From: Janthinobacterium lividum
Lineage (GTDB): Bacteria > Pseudomonadota > Gammaproteobacteria > Burkholderiales > Burkholderiaceae_D
NCBI RefSeq assembly: GCF_011601275.1
Contig: NZ_JAAOLY010000011.1
Span: 1-64,000 of the forward strand
Length of the DNA: 64,000 bases
Direction of reading: 5' to 3'
Shown: in pieces, positions 18,580-27,173 of the stretch
Layout of the letters: the number at the start of each line of letters is the position of its first letter
Position numbering within the stretch: the first letter of the stretch is position 1
Position numbers and translations under genes: made by a program
The notes under the pieces: generated by a model
The model's input: the letters and a program-made list of their open reading frames with translations, nothing else
Databases searched by the model: none
Told to the model about the DNA's origin: nothing

Positions 18580-19989
18580 TTATTTCAGCGGCGCGTCCTT
18601 CAGGTGCGGCTTGCGCGCCACGGGCGGGAAGGTGCCATGGCGGCCTGCCGCAAACGTCGCCTCCGTCTGCGAGGCCTCCACCGGCACGGACACCTTGCGC
18701 ACCTTGGCCACTTGCGCCGCCGTCACCGGCGTGCCGCGGTTGCCCCAACTGGTCTGGATGAACGTCACCACCTGGGCAGTCTGCTCGTCGTTGAAAATGT
18801 CCGCATACGGCGCCATGGTCAGCGCCGACGGCGCCGTGCGCGTGGCCGGTACGGCGCCGCCCGACAGCACGATGTTGATGGCCGACGTGGGATCGTTCGT
18901 CTGCAGCACGGCATTGCCGGCCAGCGCAGGGAAAGCCTTGTCGTAGCCCTTGCCGTCGGAACGGTGGCAGCCGGCGCAGCGGTCCAGGTACAGCTGCGCA
19001 CCCTTGGAGTTGACGATGCCGCTGAACAATTGCTTGCCCAGCTTGTCATCGGCGACAAATGCTGGTGTGGCCGGCGTCGATGGCGGCAACGACTTCAAGT
19101 ATTTCGCCATTGCCGCCAGGTCGCCATCCGTCATGTGCTGCATGGAATGGGCCACCACGTCGTTCATGGCGCCGAACGACGCCGTATGGCTGTTGCGGCC
19201 CGTTTTGAGGAATTCGGCGATCTCCGCCGCGCTCCAGCGCGCCAGTCCGCCGCCATGTTCATTGCGCAGCGATGGCACGGACCAGCCGTCGATCACGCCG
19301 CCGCCGGCCAGGAAGGTCGTGTTGCCCTCGTCCGTCAGCGATTTTTCCTGCATGCCCATGCCACGTGCCGTGTGGCAGGCGCCGCAGTGGCCCAGGCCCT
19401 GCACCAGGTAGGCGCCGCGCAGCAATTGCGCATCGCCCGTGACCGGCGTTTTATACGGCTGCGGCGTGGGGGCAAAAGCCCAGCGCCAGATGGTCAAGGG
19501 GAAACGCATCGACAGCGGCCACGGAATGTCGGCCGCCTTGTTCGGCGTCGGGTCCGCCTTCACGCCGTGCATGAAGTAGGCGTACAGGGCCTGCATGTCC
19601 ACCTCGCTCAGGCGTGAGTACGACGGATACGGCATGGCCGGATACACGGTATAGCCGTGCTTGGTCACGCCGGTGCGCATCAGCTTGTCGAAATCGGCAA
19701 AGCTCCAGTCGCCGATACCGGCCTTTTTATCGGGCGTGATGTTGGTGGAATACACCTTGCCGATCGGCGTTTCCATGCCCAGGCCTCCGGCGAACGGCTG
19801 GCCCTTGGCGCCGGCCGTATGGCAGGCGATGCAGTCGCCCGCGCGGGCCAGGTATTCGCCCTGGCGTATCAGCTGGGCGTTCGGGGTGGTGGCGGTGCTC
19901 ACCGCGCTGGCGGACCAGGCAGCGCTGGGGGTACTGGCGGCGAGCGCCAGCAGCAGGGCGCCCACTGTATGGGTGAATGTGTTGTTCAT
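18580..19989 (-). CDS. Tri-haem cytochrome c subunit of gluconate/glucose-type dehydrogenase
   Basis: The 469-residue protein has a signal peptide (to about residue 27) and three CxxCH haem sites: CIACH, CGACH and CAGCH, one per cytochrome c domain. This is the size and layout of the membrane-associated cytochrome subunit of FAD-dependent gluconate 2-dehydrogenase, glucose dehydrogenase or alcohol dehydrogenase, passing electrons to ubiquinone. It is the last gene of a three-gene operon, 14 bases after the FAD subunit. The open frame extends 30 codons upstream, but ATG at 19989 directly precedes the signal peptide. Confidence 0.9.
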   Translation of the reverse strand: MNNTFTHTVGALLLALAASTPSAAWSASAVSTATTPNAQLIRQGEYLARAGDCIACHTAGAKGQPFAGGLGMETPIGKVYSTNITPDKKAGIGDWSFADFDKLMRTGVTKHGYTVYPAMPYPSYSRLSEVDMQALYAYFMHGVKADPTPNKAADIPWPLSMRFPLTIWRWAFAPTPQPYKTPVTGDAQLLRGAYLVQGLGHCGACHTARGMGMQEKSLTDEGNTTFLAGGGVIDGWSVPSLRNEHGGGLARWSAAEIAEFLKTGRNSHTASFGAMNDVVAHSMQHMTDGDLAAMAKYLKSLPPSTPATPAFVADDKLGKQLFSGIVNSKGAQLYLDRCAGCHRSDGKGYDKAFPALAGNAVLQTNDPTSAINIVLSGGAVPATRTAPSALTMAPYADIFNDEQTAQVVTFIQTSWGNRGTPVTAAQVAKVRKVSVPVEASQTEATFAAGRHGTFPPVARKPHLKDAPLK

Positions 19990-20003
19990 CTTCTTGTTCT
20001 TTA

Positions 20004-21800
20004 TCAGGCGACCAGGGGACGGGGATCTTTCAGGTATTGCTCGCGGATAGCCTTGGCCGACCAGTAGGTCAGCGCGCAAGCGAGACCCGTCGGGTTATAG
20101 CCGATGCCGACCGGGAACACGCTGGAACCGACGGCAAACACGTTGTGCACGTCCCAGCTCTGCAGGTAGCGGTTGACGACGCTGGTCTTGCGGTCCGCGC
20201 CCATGGCCGTGCCGCCCGCCCAGTGCGTGGTCTGGTAGTTGCGCAAGTCGAGGTGGTCGCCCACGCTCTTGACGGACACCTTGATCGATTCCGGATTCAT
20301 GGCTTCGGCCACCTTCATCATCTTGTCGGTGACGAAACGGCTCATCTTGATGTCGTTTTCCTTCCAGTCGAAGGTAAAACGCAGCAATTGCTGGCCATAC
20401 TTGTCCGTGTAGGTCGGGTCGAGGTCGACATAGCAGTCGCGGTAAGTCATGTTGGCGCCGTGGCAATCGAACGAAACCGTATTCAGATAGCTCTTCTTGA
20501 CGGCCTTTTTCCAGGCCGAGCCCCAGGCGGGCGTGCCGTCCGGCGTGGCAATGCCCGAGATGGGCTTGGAGCCGGCCGGGTTGCACCAGGCAGGCGAGCC
20601 GCCGACAAAGCCCAGCGGGCCATGGTCGAAATTGTCGCCATTCCAGTCATCGAGCGCGACGCCGGTGCCGCCGGCGCCGATGAACGGGTTCGTGTTCGTG
20701 TCTTCCTTGAAGAACGTCTGGATGGTGGACATCATCTGGTAGGCAATATTGCGTCCCACCACGCCTTCATTGCTGACGGGGTCATACGGCTTGCCGATGC
20801 CCGACAGCAGGAACAGGTGCGCATTGTTGTAGGCAAACGCGCTCGCGATGACCAGGTCGGCCGGTTGCTCGACGGCCTTGCCGTCCGCATTGATGTAGGT
20901 CACGCCGGTAGCACGCGCTTTGCCACCCTTGCTGCCGTCGAGATTGATGCGCACGACGTTGCAATTGGCGCGCAGTTCAAAGTTCGCCACCATGCGCAGA
21001 GCCGGCATGATGTTGACGTTGGGCGAAGCCTTGGAATAGTTGTAGCAGGCGTAGCCCGAGCAGAAACCGCAGAAGTTGCAAGGGCCCATCTGGCAGCCGT
21101 ACGGATTCGTGTACGGGCCGGACGCGTTCGACGAGGCGTTGACGAATGGGTGGTAGCCAACGGCCTTGGCCGCGCGACGGAACAGCTCGGCCGTGTACGG
21201 CACTTTTTGCGGCGCCAGCGCGTAATTGTCCGAGCGGTCGCCCTCAAACACATTGCCGTCGCCGACGACGATGCCGTTGACCTTATACGCCTGGCCCGAG
21301 GTGCCGAAGACTTTCTCGACGAAATCGAAGTGCGGCTCCAGCTCGGCGTACGTCACGCCAAAGTCCTGGATCGTCATGCCTTCGGGGATGAATTTCTTGC
21401 CGTAGCGGCGCTCGTAGTGACTGCGGATTTGCAGCTCTTCCGGCAAGACGCGCCAGTGCATGCCCGACCAGTGCAAGCCCGCGCCGCCCACGCCCGTGCC
21501 CGGCTTGAAAGCGCCGATCTGGCGGTACGGCACGGCCACGCCCGTGATGCTGTGGCGGAAGGTGAACGTGCTCTTCGACATATCCTGGAACAGCTTGCTG
21601 CGCTGGATATAAGTCAGCTCGTCGAGGGTCTTCGGATAGGCGCCGTCCGGATAGGTGTCGCGGTACTCGCCGCGTTCCAGCGCGACCACGTTCAGGCCCG
21701 CCTCCGTCAATTCCTTGGCCATGATGGCGCCGGTCCAGCCGAAGCCGACAATCACGGCATCGACAGGCTTCATTTTTACATCTGGTTTGATATCACTCAT
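20004..21800 (-). CDS. GMC-type FAD dehydrogenase subunit (gluconate 2-dehydrogenase-like)
   Basis: The 598-residue flavoprotein has an FAD-binding start (VIVGFGWTGAIMAKELTEAGLNVVALERG), GMC signatures (GTGVGGAGLHWSGMHWR) and a C-terminal catalytic block (QTTHWAGGTAMGADRKTS, VFPVGIGYNPTG). A Cys cluster at C236, C241, C244, C247 and C252 (GCQMGPCNFCGFCSGYACYN) lies where bacterial FAD-glucose dehydrogenases bind a [3Fe-4S] cluster. It should oxidise a sugar, gluconate or alcohol in the periplasm and feed the tri-haem cytochrome. It has no signal peptide of its own and likely rides the Tat route with the small subunit. The longer open frame upstream to 22241 overlaps the small-subunit gene and is rejected. 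Confidence 0.92.
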   Translation of the reverse strand: MSDIKPDVKMKPVDAVIVGFGWTGAIMAKELTEAGLNVVALERGEYRDTYPDGAYPKTLDELTYIQRSKLFQDMSKSTFTFRHSITGVAVPYRQIGAFKPGTGVGGAGLHWSGMHWRVLPEELQIRSHYERRYGKKFIPEGMTIQDFGVTYAELEPHFDFVEKVFGTSGQAYKVNGIVVGDGNVFEGDRSDNYALAPQKVPYTAELFRRAAKAVGYHPFVNASSNASGPYTNPYGCQMGPCNFCGFCSGYACYNYSKASPNVNIMPALRMVANFELRANCNVVRINLDGSKGGKARATGVTYINADGKAVEQPADLVIASAFAYNNAHLFLLSGIGKPYDPVSNEGVVGRNIAYQMMSTIQTFFKEDTNTNPFIGAGGTGVALDDWNGDNFDHGPLGFVGGSPAWCNPAGSKPISGIATPDGTPAWGSAWKKAVKKSYLNTVSFDCHGANMTYRDCYVDLDPTYTDKYGQQLLRFTFDWKENDIKMSRFVTDKMMKVAEAMNPESIKVSVKSVGDHLDLRNYQTTHWAGGTAMGADRKTSVVNRYLQSWDVHNVFAVGSSVFPVGIGYNPTGLACALTYWSAKAIREQYLKDPRPLVA

Positions 21801-21838
21801 GATGGTTTTTCTTTTTCTTTGATCGGGTACAAAAAGTT

Positions 21839-22531
21839 TTAGGCAATCGACACGGGCGGCAACGGGTATTTCTTGCCATACTGTTCGACCCAATCCATGT
21901 AGTCGGCACGCGCGCCGGGGAATCCCACCATCTTCCAGGCCAGCATGTCCTTGTTGCCGCCGTGCACGGGGTCGCAAAAATAGCCTTCGCGCGTGTTTTG
22001 CAGCAGCTGGTTGAAGAAGACTTTCGACGGCACTTCGCCGATGTCCAGGGTCCCTTTTTGTAATTGCGTGATGACGGCATCGCGCTCGGCCGAGTTCAAC
22101 TGCACGAAAGGCTTGCCGGACTGTTTCTGCACTGTCGCGTTGACGCCGGCCAAGGCGCTCTGGTACAGCTCGCGCGGCGCCATGTGGAACTGGTAGCCGA
22201 ACTGTTCGATCGATGGCACGAACGGTCCCTGCATGTACCACAGCGCGCCATACGCGTAAGGCGTGTTCATCTGCGCGTCGATGAATTCATGCGCGCCCGA
22301 TTCCAGCGCGCCCGGACCTTCGGCGTCGGCAGGGATCAGGCGGTCGACCAGCGCGCTCAAGGTGGCCCATTCGGTGGCGTTGAAAAAGCGCGGTTTGTAG
22401 GCAGGCTGGTCCTTGGAGACGGCCATGGCCAGGCCGCCGCCGGCGCCGGCCAGCAAGGCCACGGCAGGCGCGGCGCCAACGGCCTTGCGCAGGAAGTTGC
22501 GCCGATGGGGCGAAATCCCGATGATTTTCAT
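21839..22531 (-). CDS. Gluconate 2-dehydrogenase subunit 3 family protein (Tat-exported)
   Basis: The 230-residue protein starts with a twin-arginine signal (HRRNFLRK, then a hydrophobic stretch to about residue 37) and matches the small gamma subunit family: FFNATEWATLSALVDRLIPAD, DYMDWVEQYG. In related enzymes this subunit helps fold and Tat-export the FAD subunit, which has no signal peptide. It is the first gene of the operon; the FAD subunit follows after 38 bases. The start is set by the Tat signal and a nearby AGGAAA ribosome binding site. Confidence 0.92.
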   Translation of the reverse strand: MKIIGISPHRRNFLRKAVGAAPAVALLAGAGGGLAMAVSKDQPAYKPRFFNATEWATLSALVDRLIPADAEGPGALESGAHEFIDAQMNTPYAYGALWYMQGPFVPSIEQFGYQFHMAPRELYQSALAGVNATVQKQSGKPFVQLNSAERDAVITQLQKGTLDIGEVPSKVFFNQLLQNTREGYFCDPVHGGNKDMLAWKMVGFPGARADYMDWVEQYGKKYPLPPVSIA

Positions 22532-22686
22532 AGGTTTTCCTCAGGCGGCACGAGCCGCCACAGTGATGGATGTGGAAGTCAGAAAGAAAATACGGGCACG
22601 CGCCGCTGAGATTGCAGATTTCACGTAGAGATGACTGGAGTATCGCGGCGCGGTGCATCAACCTGCCGGTTAATTGACTAACATGA

Positions 22687-22727
22687 TTGACAAGCAGTTG
22701 CTTTGCATTTACGGTGCGCATCGTACC
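22687..22727 (+). promoter_or_regulatory. Putative promoter and TetR operator
   Basis: A perfect TTGACA -35 (22687-22692) is followed at 17-bp spacing by TACGGT (22710-22715), a weak -10. Over and after the -10 lies an imperfect inverted repeat, GGTGCG-CAT-CGTACC (22713-22727), the size of a TetR half-site pair. The 230-bp divergent gap would let the regulator control both itself and the dehydrogenase operon. Confidence 0.4.
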
Positions 22728-22761
22728 ATAATTAAAAGAAACATTCAGAGACAGGCCAGAC

Positions 22762-23325
22762 GTGATTAAAAAAGAGGCAGCAGTGCGTGGCCGCCCACGC
22801 AAGGCGGGCGTGGAAGATGCGGTATTGGAAGCCATCGTCATGCTGGTGCGCCAGCATGGGCTCGACGCCGTGACAATACAGATGGTGGCCGACGCTGCCG
22901 GCGTGGGGCGCCAGACGATCTACCGGCGCTGGCCGCGCCGCGAAGACATGCTGCTCGACGCGCTCGTCAAGCGCACGGCGGAAAAGCTGCAGCGCGCGCT
23001 CGACATGCCGGACGGTCAGGAAATCGAGGCGATCTGCGCGCGCATCTTCGACAACCTGAACGCCGATGGCCGCTTCACGTGCGACTTACTGGTATTGATC
23101 CACAATGATGCGGCGGCGCAGCTGCGTTTTCGCGAGCAGATCGTCGCGCCGTGGATCACCCTGGTGGTGCAGCGCCTGGTCAACATCGGCGTGCGCGCCG
23201 ACCTCGACCTGCGCCTGTTTGCCTTCATGCTGCAGTCGGCGCTGGTGTACCAGATGCAGCTGGGCGGCCAGCTCGACGATGCCCTGCAGGAGCGTTGCTG
23301 CCGCTTTATCCGCAGCATGCTGTAG
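22762..23325 (+). CDS. TetR/AcrR family transcriptional regulator
   Basis: The 187-residue protein has an N-terminal TetR helix-turn-helix (AVLEAIVMLVRQHGLDAVTIQMVADAAGVGRQTIYRRWPRREDML, about 18-62) and an all-helical ligand domain of the TetR_C type (VAPWITLVVQRLVNIG). It begins with GTG and is divergent from the dehydrogenase operon, which is its probable target; its ligand is unknown. The basic N-terminus (KKEAAVRGRPRK) is common in this family. Confidence 0.88.
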   Translation: MIKKEAAVRGRPRKAGVEDAVLEAIVMLVRQHGLDAVTIQMVADAAGVGRQTIYRRWPRREDMLLDALVKRTAEKLQRALDMPDGQEIEAICARIFDNLNADGRFTCDLLVLIHNDAAAQLRFREQIVAPWITLVVQRLVNIGVRADLDLRLFAFMLQSALVYQMQLGGQLDDALQERCCRFIRSML

Positions 23326-23378
23326 CACTGGATATAATCGTGGCGTCACCTTCTTCGCCACCACCAGAAAGCCAGCCC

Positions 23379-24305
23379 ATGAGCCATGTATTTCCCGCCA
23401 GCCTGCAAACACCGCGCAGCCGTTTGAGCAGCAACGGTCCCGAACTGTCGCGCATCGTCGCCGGCATGTGGCGCATCGGCGAGTGGAATATGTCGGCGCA
23501 GCAGCGCCTGGCCTTCATCGAGCAATGCCTGGCGCTGGGCGTGTCGAGCTTCGACCATGCCGATATCTATGGCGATTACAGTGCCGAAGGCCTGTTTGGC
23601 GAAGCGCTGGCCCTGCAGCCGGGCTTGCGCGACAAGATGGAGCTGGTCAGCAAATGCGGCATCAAGCTGCTGTCGCCGCACCGTCCTGGCCATGCCATCC
23701 AGCATTACGACACGAGCGCGGCGCACATCACCAGTTCCGTGGAACACACCTTGCGCCAGCTGCACACGGACCGCCTGGACTTGCTGCTGATCCACCGTCC
23801 CGACCCGCTGATGGATTTCGACGAGATCGCCGGCGCCTTCACGCAATTGAAAGCGGCGGGCAAGGTATTGCACTTTGGCGTGTCGAATTTCAGCCGCCAC
23901 CAGTTCGAGTGCCTGCACCGGCGTTTTCCATTGGTGACGAACCAGGTGGAATTTTCGCCGCTGCACGTGGCTCCCCTGTTTGATGAAACCTTCGACGGCT
24001 TGCAAGACGTGGGGGTGGCACCGATGATCTGGTCGCCGCTGGCGGGCGGCCGGCTGTTCCAGGGGGGCGATGCGAATGTGGAGAACTTGCGCAATGTCAT
24101 CAAGCAGATCGCGGACCAACTGCAGCGTCCGTTTGCCAGCGTCGTGTTTGCCTGGATCATGCAGCTGCCATGCCGCCCCCTGCCGCTGACGGGCACGGGC
24201 CGCATCGAGGCCGTGGGCGTGGCCGTGGAAGGCACGCAGTTTACGCTCAGCCGCAGCGACTGGTTCGCCATCCTGCGTGCCGCGCGCGGGCACGAGGTGG
24301 CCTGA
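23379..24305 (+). CDS. Aldo/keto reductase (YdhF-like)
   Basis: The 308-residue protein follows the aldo-keto reductase TIM-barrel plan: FDHADIYGDYSAEGLFGEAL with the catalytic Asp and Tyr, VSKCGIK with the Lys, DLLLIHRPDPLMD with the His, and GKVLHFGVSNFS. It should be a cytoplasmic NAD(P)H-dependent reductase of unknown substrate, closest in style to E. coli YdhF. The open frame reaches further upstream but overlaps the TetR gene; ATG at 23379 gives the normal family length. It is convergent with pssA, two bases apart. Confidence 0.88.
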   Translation: MSHVFPASLQTPRSRLSSNGPELSRIVAGMWRIGEWNMSAQQRLAFIEQCLALGVSSFDHADIYGDYSAEGLFGEALALQPGLRDKMELVSKCGIKLLSPHRPGHAIQHYDTSAAHITSSVEHTLRQLHTDRLDLLLIHRPDPLMDFDEIAGAFTQLKAAGKVLHFGVSNFSRHQFECLHRRFPLVTNQVEFSPLHVAPLFDETFDGLQDVGVAPMIWSPLAGGRLFQGGDANVENLRNVIKQIADQLQRPFASVVFAWIMQLPCRPLPLTGTGRIEAVGVAVEGTQFTLSRSDWFAILRAARGHEVA

Positions 24306-24307
24306 GA

Positions 24308-25114
24308 TTAATCGATCTCGTCGGGGTCGTTGAATACCTGCGGCAGCGCAATACCGCGCCAGCCCAGGTACCACGCCAGGTTCAACGCCAGGGTGGCGGC
24401 GATGTAGACGGCGAAGAACAGCGCAAAGAAACTCGTCTTCAGCCACACGAGCAGGGCGATAGCGACTATCAGCACCAGCAGCGCGGCCAGGCTTTTCTTT
24501 TGCTTGGAGCTGGGGAAGCGCAAGGTCGACACCATCAGGCTGCCCACGCCGACGAGCAGCAGCATCAGCAGATAGCTGTGCAGCATGGAATCGATGGGCG
24601 CCGGCCAGGCCACCACCACGGCCGCCACGCAAGCGGCCCCGGCCGTGATCGGCATGCCGACGAAATACAGGGGATCCGTGCGCCCCACGTTCACATTGAA
24701 GCGCGCCAGGCGCATCGCGCCGCAGGCAACAAAGAAGAAGCTGGCCATGCCGCCAAAGCGCAGCAGCAGCGGATCATGCACGCCCATCTGCACGAAGCCG
24801 TAGCAATACAACAGGACGGCCGGGGCGCAGCCGAAATTCATCACATCGGCGATGGAATCGAGCTGCACGCCGAACTGCGAACTGGTGTTCGTCAGGCGCG
24901 CGACATAGCCGTCGAGCGCATCGAACACGCCGGCCAGCACCAGCAGCGCCGCCGCCAGGCGGTAGGCATCCGCATCGCCCACGGCGGCGTTGTCGACGGA
25001 AATGACGATGCTGGCAAAACCGCAGGCTATCGAAAGCAAAGTCACCATGCTGGGCAAGGCGTATTTGGCGCGCTGCAGGCGCGACTTGGGCAAGGTGTTC
25101 AAATGTATGGGCAA
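24308..25114 (-). CDS. pssA: CDP-diacylglycerol--serine O-phosphatidyltransferase
   Basis: The 268-residue integral membrane enzyme contains the CDP-alcohol phosphotransferase motif DG-x2-AR-x8-G-x3-D-x3-D (DALDGYVARLTNTSSQFGVQLDSIAD) and about eight membrane segments. It makes phosphatidylserine, the precursor of phosphatidylethanolamine, from CDP-diacylglycerol and serine. The only upstream in-frame start before a stop is TTG at 25114, with a weak ribosome binding site, so the exact N-terminus is uncertain. An alternative member of the family (phosphatidylcholine synthase) is less likely by length. Confidence 0.85.
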   Translation of the reverse strand: MPIHLNTLPKSRLQRAKYALPSMVTLLSIACGFASIVISVDNAAVGDADAYRLAAALLVLAGVFDALDGYVARLTNTSSQFGVQLDSIADVMNFGCAPAVLLYCYGFVQMGVHDPLLLRFGGMASFFFVACGAMRLARFNVNVGRTDPLYFVGMPITAGAACVAAVVVAWPAPIDSMLHSYLLMLLLVGVGSLMVSTLRFPSSKQKKSLAALLVLIVAIALLVWLKTSFFALFFAVYIAATLALNLAWYLGWRGIALPQVFNDPDEID

Positions 25115-25236
25115 TCAAAAAAAATCGGAAGTAAGGCAATGCAGCGGCAAACGCTGCGCTACGCTCATTCTACCCTGCGCAGCTGCGGCACCGTCCGCGC
25201 ACGAGCGCGCCACATATCTTTTCATGAATGCGCTAC

Positions 25237-25254
25237 AAGGTATCAAAATACCTT
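25237..25254. repeat. Short perfect inverted repeat upstream of the CAP-domain gene
   Basis: AAGGTAT-CAAA-ATACCTT forms a perfect 7-bp inverted repeat about 65 bases before the TTG start of the CAP-domain lipoprotein. It may be an operator or a small hairpin in the leader; no regulator can be assigned. Confidence 0.4.
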
Positions 25255-25318
25255 AGAATCGTTTTACAGGACAGCACGCTGGCCCCACCGCCGTCCGTCT
25301 ACCTCTACAGGAGCCAAC

Positions 25319-26269
25319 TTGATTGCCTCGTCACTGCGTTGGAAATACTGGATACCTACCCTGCTGAGTGCAGCACTGCTGAGTGCCTGCGGCGGCGGCG
25401 ACAGCGGCGGCAATACGTCGCTGAGCACCTCGACCCCGGCCGGGCAGCTGACACAGGAGCCGGGCGCTCCCGTCCTCAGCAACAATATTGCCACCGATGG
25501 CTTTAACTGGTTCAACTACCGGCGCAGCCAGATCGGCCTGTCGCCACTGGTGCGCAACAGCCAGATCGACAGCGCGGCCCTGGGGCATTCCAGCTATCTC
25601 AATCTCAATAATACGGTGGCGCACGAACAGGTGCAGGGCAAGCCCGGCTTTACGGGTGTGAAACTGGGCGACCGCCTGGCCAAGGCCGGCTACGTCGTCA
25701 CGTCGCTGCAGGGCGAAGTCATCGCTGGCGCGAGCAACACGTCCGGCTTTTACCTGGCCGAAGAACTGGTCACGGCCATCTATCACCGCTTCGTCATTTT
25801 CGAACCGCTGTTCAAGGAAGGTGGCGCGGGCGCGGCCGTCAGCGGCGCCGGCTATGCCTATTTCACCACCGACCTGGCCGGCAACCGCAGCTATGGCCCC
25901 GGGCTGGCGGCGGGACAGATCGTTACCTATCCGTTCAGCGGGCAGCAGAAGGTGGCCGTCAGTTTTTCCAGCGATAACGAATCGCCCGATCCCGTGCCGA
26001 ACCAGGATGTGGTCGGCTACCCGATCAGCGTGCATGCCAACTACGGCACGCCCGTCAGCGTGACGGCGTTCAGCGTGCGCCAGCGCGGCACCGCCACGGA
26101 CCTGGCGGCGCGCCTGCTCACCAGCAGCAACGATGTACATACGCCGGTCTCGGCCGCGTCCATCATCCCGTTGGCGCCCTTGAATGCGAACGCCAGCTAT
26201 GACGTGAGTTTCATCGGCAAAGTCAATGGCGCGGACGTTACGCACAGCTGGTCATTCACGACGCGCTAG
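25319..26269 (+). CDS. CAP (SCP/PR-1)-domain lipoprotein
   Basis: The 316-residue protein starts with TTG (ACAGGAG ribosome binding site six to eight bases before) and has a lipoprotein signal ending in LLSACGGG. A CAP domain follows (about 55-185): GFNWFNYRRSQIGLSPLVRNSQIDSAALGHSSYL, VAHEQVQGKPGFTG, ELVTAIYHRFVIFEPLFKEGGAG, then an Ig-like C-terminal domain (STVSFIGKVNG-type, VTHSWSFTTR). CAP proteins are secreted or surface proteins of diverse function. The long upstream open frame to 24170 lies antisense to pssA and is not used. Confidence 0.85.
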   Translation: MIASSLRWKYWIPTLLSAALLSACGGGDSGGNTSLSTSTPAGQLTQEPGAPVLSNNIATDGFNWFNYRRSQIGLSPLVRNSQIDSAALGHSSYLNLNNTVAHEQVQGKPGFTGVKLGDRLAKAGYVVTSLQGEVIAGASNTSGFYLAEELVTAIYHRFVIFEPLFKEGGAGAAVSGAGYAYFTTDLAGNRSYGPGLAAGQIVTYPFSGQQKVAVSFSSDNESPDPVPNQDVVGYPISVHANYGTPVSVTAFSVRQRGTATDLAARLLTSSNDVHTPVSAASIIPLAPLNANASYDVSFIGKVNGADVTHSWSFTTR

Positions 26270-26374
26270 CAATGTCGCTGGCGGCCAAGCGGGCGCAGCG
26301 TCGAGGATGACTGGATGTAAAATAGCGGTTCCAGCTTTACTGACATTGACAAGTTTTGGGGCGCTCTGCACAGC

Positions 26375-27010
26375 ATGCTGAAACCACACGCCACTTGCGA
26401 TGATGATGCCGCCGTTGCGGCATCCGACATGGTCCGTATTCTCGATGTCGAGAACGGACTGGGCCGCATCATGGGCGACCGCATCCTGTACCTGAAAATC
26501 CTGCGCCGCTTCCTGCACGACCACGGCACCACGCCATGCCAGATCCGCGCCGAATTCGACGCGGGCAACTACGCTTCCGCGCGCCTGAAGGCGCATACCC
26601 TCAAAGGCGCCGCCGGCATGATCGGTGCGCGCCACGTGCATGGCCTGTCGGCCACCCTCGAATCGGCATTGCGCGCACAGGCGCCCGACCTGGCCCAGCA
26701 GATGCTGCAGCTGGAACTGGCGCAGGATCAATTGCTCGGCGCGGTCAGCAGCATGCTGGGCACGCCGGAGGCAAACCATACGGCGGCGCAGGACGTGGCG
26801 CCCGACCCGGCCGCGCCCGCCATCCAGCTGCTGCTGGCGCGCCTGGCCAGCCATCTGCGCGAAGGCGACGGGGCGGCCATCGACATCCTGGAAAACTCGG
26901 CCAGCCTGCTCGCGGCCAGCCTGGGCGTGAACGTCTACCAGGAAGTGGCCGCCGCCGCGCACGAGTTTGATTTCGACGGCGCCCTGGCGGCCCTGCTGCG
27001 GCGCCGCTAA
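26375..27010 (+). CDS. Hpt-domain phosphotransfer protein
   Basis: The 211-residue protein has a histidine phosphotransfer domain around H74 (ARLKAHTLKGAAGMIGA), preceded by VENGLGRIMGDRILYLKILRRFLHD, the usual first helix pair. The C-terminal third (about 145-211) resembles a second helical bundle without a conserved His. Free-standing Hpt proteins relay phosphate between hybrid kinases and response regulators; no partner is encoded beside it. The start could be a little downstream. A structured repeat element abuts its stop codon. Confidence 0.82.
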   Translation: MLKPHATCDDDAAVAASDMVRILDVENGLGRIMGDRILYLKILRRFLHDHGTTPCQIRAEFDAGNYASARLKAHTLKGAAGMIGARHVHGLSATLESALRAQAPDLAQQMLQLELAQDQLLGAVSSMLGTPEANHTAAQDVAPDPAAPAIQLLLARLASHLREGDGAAIDILENSASLLAASLGVNVYQEVAAAAHEFDFDGALAALLRRR

Positions 27011-27166
27011 GTAATCGTCGGGAAATTATTGTGAATTTATAACGAACAGAACCGGATGCTGTGCAAGGCGCCCGCTGCGACGCAGTGCGAGCACTGCCAG
27101 CAGCGGGCAACACCGCAGAGCAGCGGTTATGGAAGTCAGAAAACACAATAATTTATTGGGGCTTAC
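27011..27166. repeat. 156-bp inverted-repeat element (MITE-like)
   Basis: The ends are inverted copies of GTAA-N8-AAATTATTGTG: 27011-27033 on the plus strand and 27144-27166 on the minus strand, with the 11-base inner part perfect. Inside lies a strong hairpin at 27070-27108 (GCCCGCTG with CAGCGGGC, containing GCAGTGC-GA-GCACTGC). The element fills the gap between the Hpt gene and the convergent small zinc-ribbon gene. It could be a miniature inverted-repeat element or an elaborate bidirectional termination structure. Confidence 0.55.
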
Positions 27167-27173
27167 TTGACGC

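Noticed and set aside
19977..21842. A 621-codon plus-strand frame opposite the FAD dehydrogenase subunit
   Set aside because: It is antisense to a gene with clear catalytic motifs and looks like reverse translation of it.
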